DNA from: Clostridia bacterium
GTDB lineage: Bacteria > Bacillota > Clostridia > Christensenellales > Aristaeellaceae
Assembly (NCBI GenBank): GCA_009776385.1
Contig: WRFT01000069.1
Span: 1-8,456 of the forward strand
Direction: 5' to 3'
Length of the DNA: 8,456 nt
Shown here: piece after piece, positions 7,362-8,456 of the stretch
Numbering within the stretch: position 1 is the first letter of the stretch
Layout: each line of letters begins with the position of its first letter
Made by a program: the position numbers and the translations under genes
The notes under the pieces: generated by a model
What the model was told of the DNA's origin: nothing
The model's database searches: none
What the model saw: only the letters and a program-made list of their open reading frames with translations

Positions 7362-8456
7362 CTACTTGGACATGTTTTCCTGCCATTCGGCTAAGAACTG
7401 AGCCGATTGTTCGGCAGTAATAAAGCTGTCATAAAGCTTTTGGCCTTTGTAACGCAAAATGGACATTCCAAAAGAGGCGTAAGAACCTTCAAACACGTTA
7501 ATTTTAGATAATTGATAAGCGGCGGGGCTGATGTAGTAGGGTATAAAGATGGCATTACCTATCAGCATAGCCTCCGCTTCGGCGAATTTTGCGTAACGCG
7601 CTTCCATATCGCTTGTTTCTGCTTTAGCCTCTTCAACCGTTTCGTAATAGGGCTCTAGGATACCGATGGTTTCGCTAAAATCTGTATTAAGCATCAGATC
7701 CATTCTGTTATAAGTGTTTCCGACCAACTCACCGGTGTCCGAATCGAAACGCTTGCCGAACGGCTCGGCAAAAGTTTCCGGATCTTGATAGTCGGCGCCC
7801 CAATTGCACCGCATTAAAGAGTATAAACCGCCTCGGCGAATCGTTGCCAAGAAATCGGTAGAAGGTCCCGCCCGCAGTACAAACTGGACATAATCGGTAC
7901 CCAGAATGCCTTCCACTTGCTGCTTGAGCAAAATGGACTCTTGTTCCCAATCCAGCTGATCCACTCGGTATGAAAGAACGACTTGAATCGGGAAGACAGC
8001 GCCGGCTGCTGTAAGCTCTTCGATAGCCTTCGCTTTATACGCCAAAACCATTTCCGGGTTGAAGAAGTATTGCTCCGTTTCTTTAAAGGCGTCCTGTTCG
8101 GCATAGTCCACGCCGTTTAAAACTGCGAAGGTTGCCGGTGTAATCGTGTTTTGAATTAACGCGTCCGCTCCGTCCGGCGCCAAGGCGCTCATAGCGTACA
8201 GCCTGTCAAAAGCGCTCATAATGGAATGACGGAAGTTCGCGTTATTGACGGCTAACAGCCAATTATCTGGAGCGTACTCATCTTCGTACAACGGGTTAAA
8301 GTTAAAAGAGTAGAAATAAGAATAGTCCGGAATCGCACGGTCGCGGCTGAGCAGTTCAGGATGTGTGGCTTTCCATTCGTCCAGAATATTGCTCATAATC
8401 TCGGCATAGTCCACCTCGCCGCGAAGCGCTGCCGTGGGAGCAAGTTCGACAGCTTC
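7362..8456 (-). CDS. oppA: Oligopeptide ABC transporter substrate-binding protein, C-terminal part (5' end outside window)
   Basis: This is the extracellular peptide-binding subunit (solute-binding protein family 5). The frame is open to the right edge, so the real start and the lipoprotein signal lie beyond base 8456. The 364 visible residues are roughly the last 60 percent of a protein that is normally 530-650 residues long. A GTG at 8412-8414 is internal: 14 further sense codons precede it. Family marks, numbered from the first visible codon, include NANFRHSIMSAFDR (72-85), the region in which this family carries an R..I..A.DR motif. WGADYQDPETF (219-229) is the well-known W..DY.DP word. 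GNAIFIPYY (300-308) matches the usual IPYY/IPLY strand before the C-terminus. There are no membrane segments in the visible part. It is the first gene of the run in this window, and its stop (TAG) is followed by the hairpin. The symbol rests on family and neighbours; the bound peptide class is unknown. Confidence 0.88.
   Translation of the reverse strand, partial: EAVELAPTAALRGEVDYAEIMSNILDEWKATHPELLSRDRAIPDYSYFYSFNFNPLYEDEYAPDNWLLAVNNANFRHSIMSAFDRLYAMSALAPDGADALIQNTITPATFAVLNGVDYAEQDAFKETEQYFFNPEMVLAYKAKAIEELTAAGAVFPIQVVLSYRVDQLDWEQESILLKQQVEGILGTDYVQFVLRAGPSTDFLATIRRGGLYSLMRCNWGADYQDPETFAEPFGKRFDSDTGELVGNTYNRMDLMLNTDFSETIGILEPYYETVEEAKAETSDMEARYAKFAEAEAMLIGNAIFIPYYISPAAYQLSKINVFEGSYASFGMSILRYKGQKLYDSFITAEQSAQFLAEWQENMSK

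Noticed and set aside
8412..8414. GTG as the start of the binding-protein gene
   Set aside because: The frame stays open upstream to the window edge, and a start here would remove the signal peptide and the first lobe of the protein. It is an internal valine.

Overview
The window carries one long, tightly packed set of genes, all on the minus strand, so transcription runs from the right edge towards the left edge. In transcription order it holds the C-terminal part of an oligopeptide-binding lipoprotein (oppA-like, entering from beyond base 8456), two permeases (oppB, oppC), two ATPases (oppD, oppF), a complete DNA topoisomerase III (topB) and the N-terminal part of a major facilitator superfamily (MFS) transporter that runs off the left edge. 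I found no RNA genes, insertion sequences, CRISPR arrays or credible plus-strand genes. All plus-strand open frames lie antisense to well-supported genes.

The Opp proteins form a standard peptide importer. OppA captures peptides outside the cell, OppB and OppC form the membrane channel, and OppD and OppF hydrolyse ATP to drive import. Junctions within the run are very tight: oppB stop and oppC start abut (TAAATG), oppC to oppD is 10 bp with a strong ribosome binding site, oppD and oppF overlap by 11 bp, and oppF and topB share one base (TGATG). topB and the MFS gene are 48 bp apart with no visible terminator. The only larger gap, 95 bp between oppA and oppB, holds a 12-bp-stem hairpin. It probably separates strongly expressed oppA from the less expressed downstream genes.

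The organism is most likely a Bacillota (Clostridia-type) bacterium. OppD and OppF carry the C-terminal tail type I associate with Gram-positive Opp systems, in which the usual OppD iron-sulfur cysteines are absent. The AGGAGG-type ribosome binding sites, moderate GC content (mid-40s percent by eye) and a single-zinc-ribbon TopB fit this. A spirochaete or another anaerobe cannot be excluded from sequence alone.

The most unusual point is the coupling of topB, a DNA-untangling enzyme, to a peptide import operon by a one-base stop/start overlap, followed by an MFS gene. I see no evidence of a wholly new system. The window is mostly well-known families in an uncommon arrangement.
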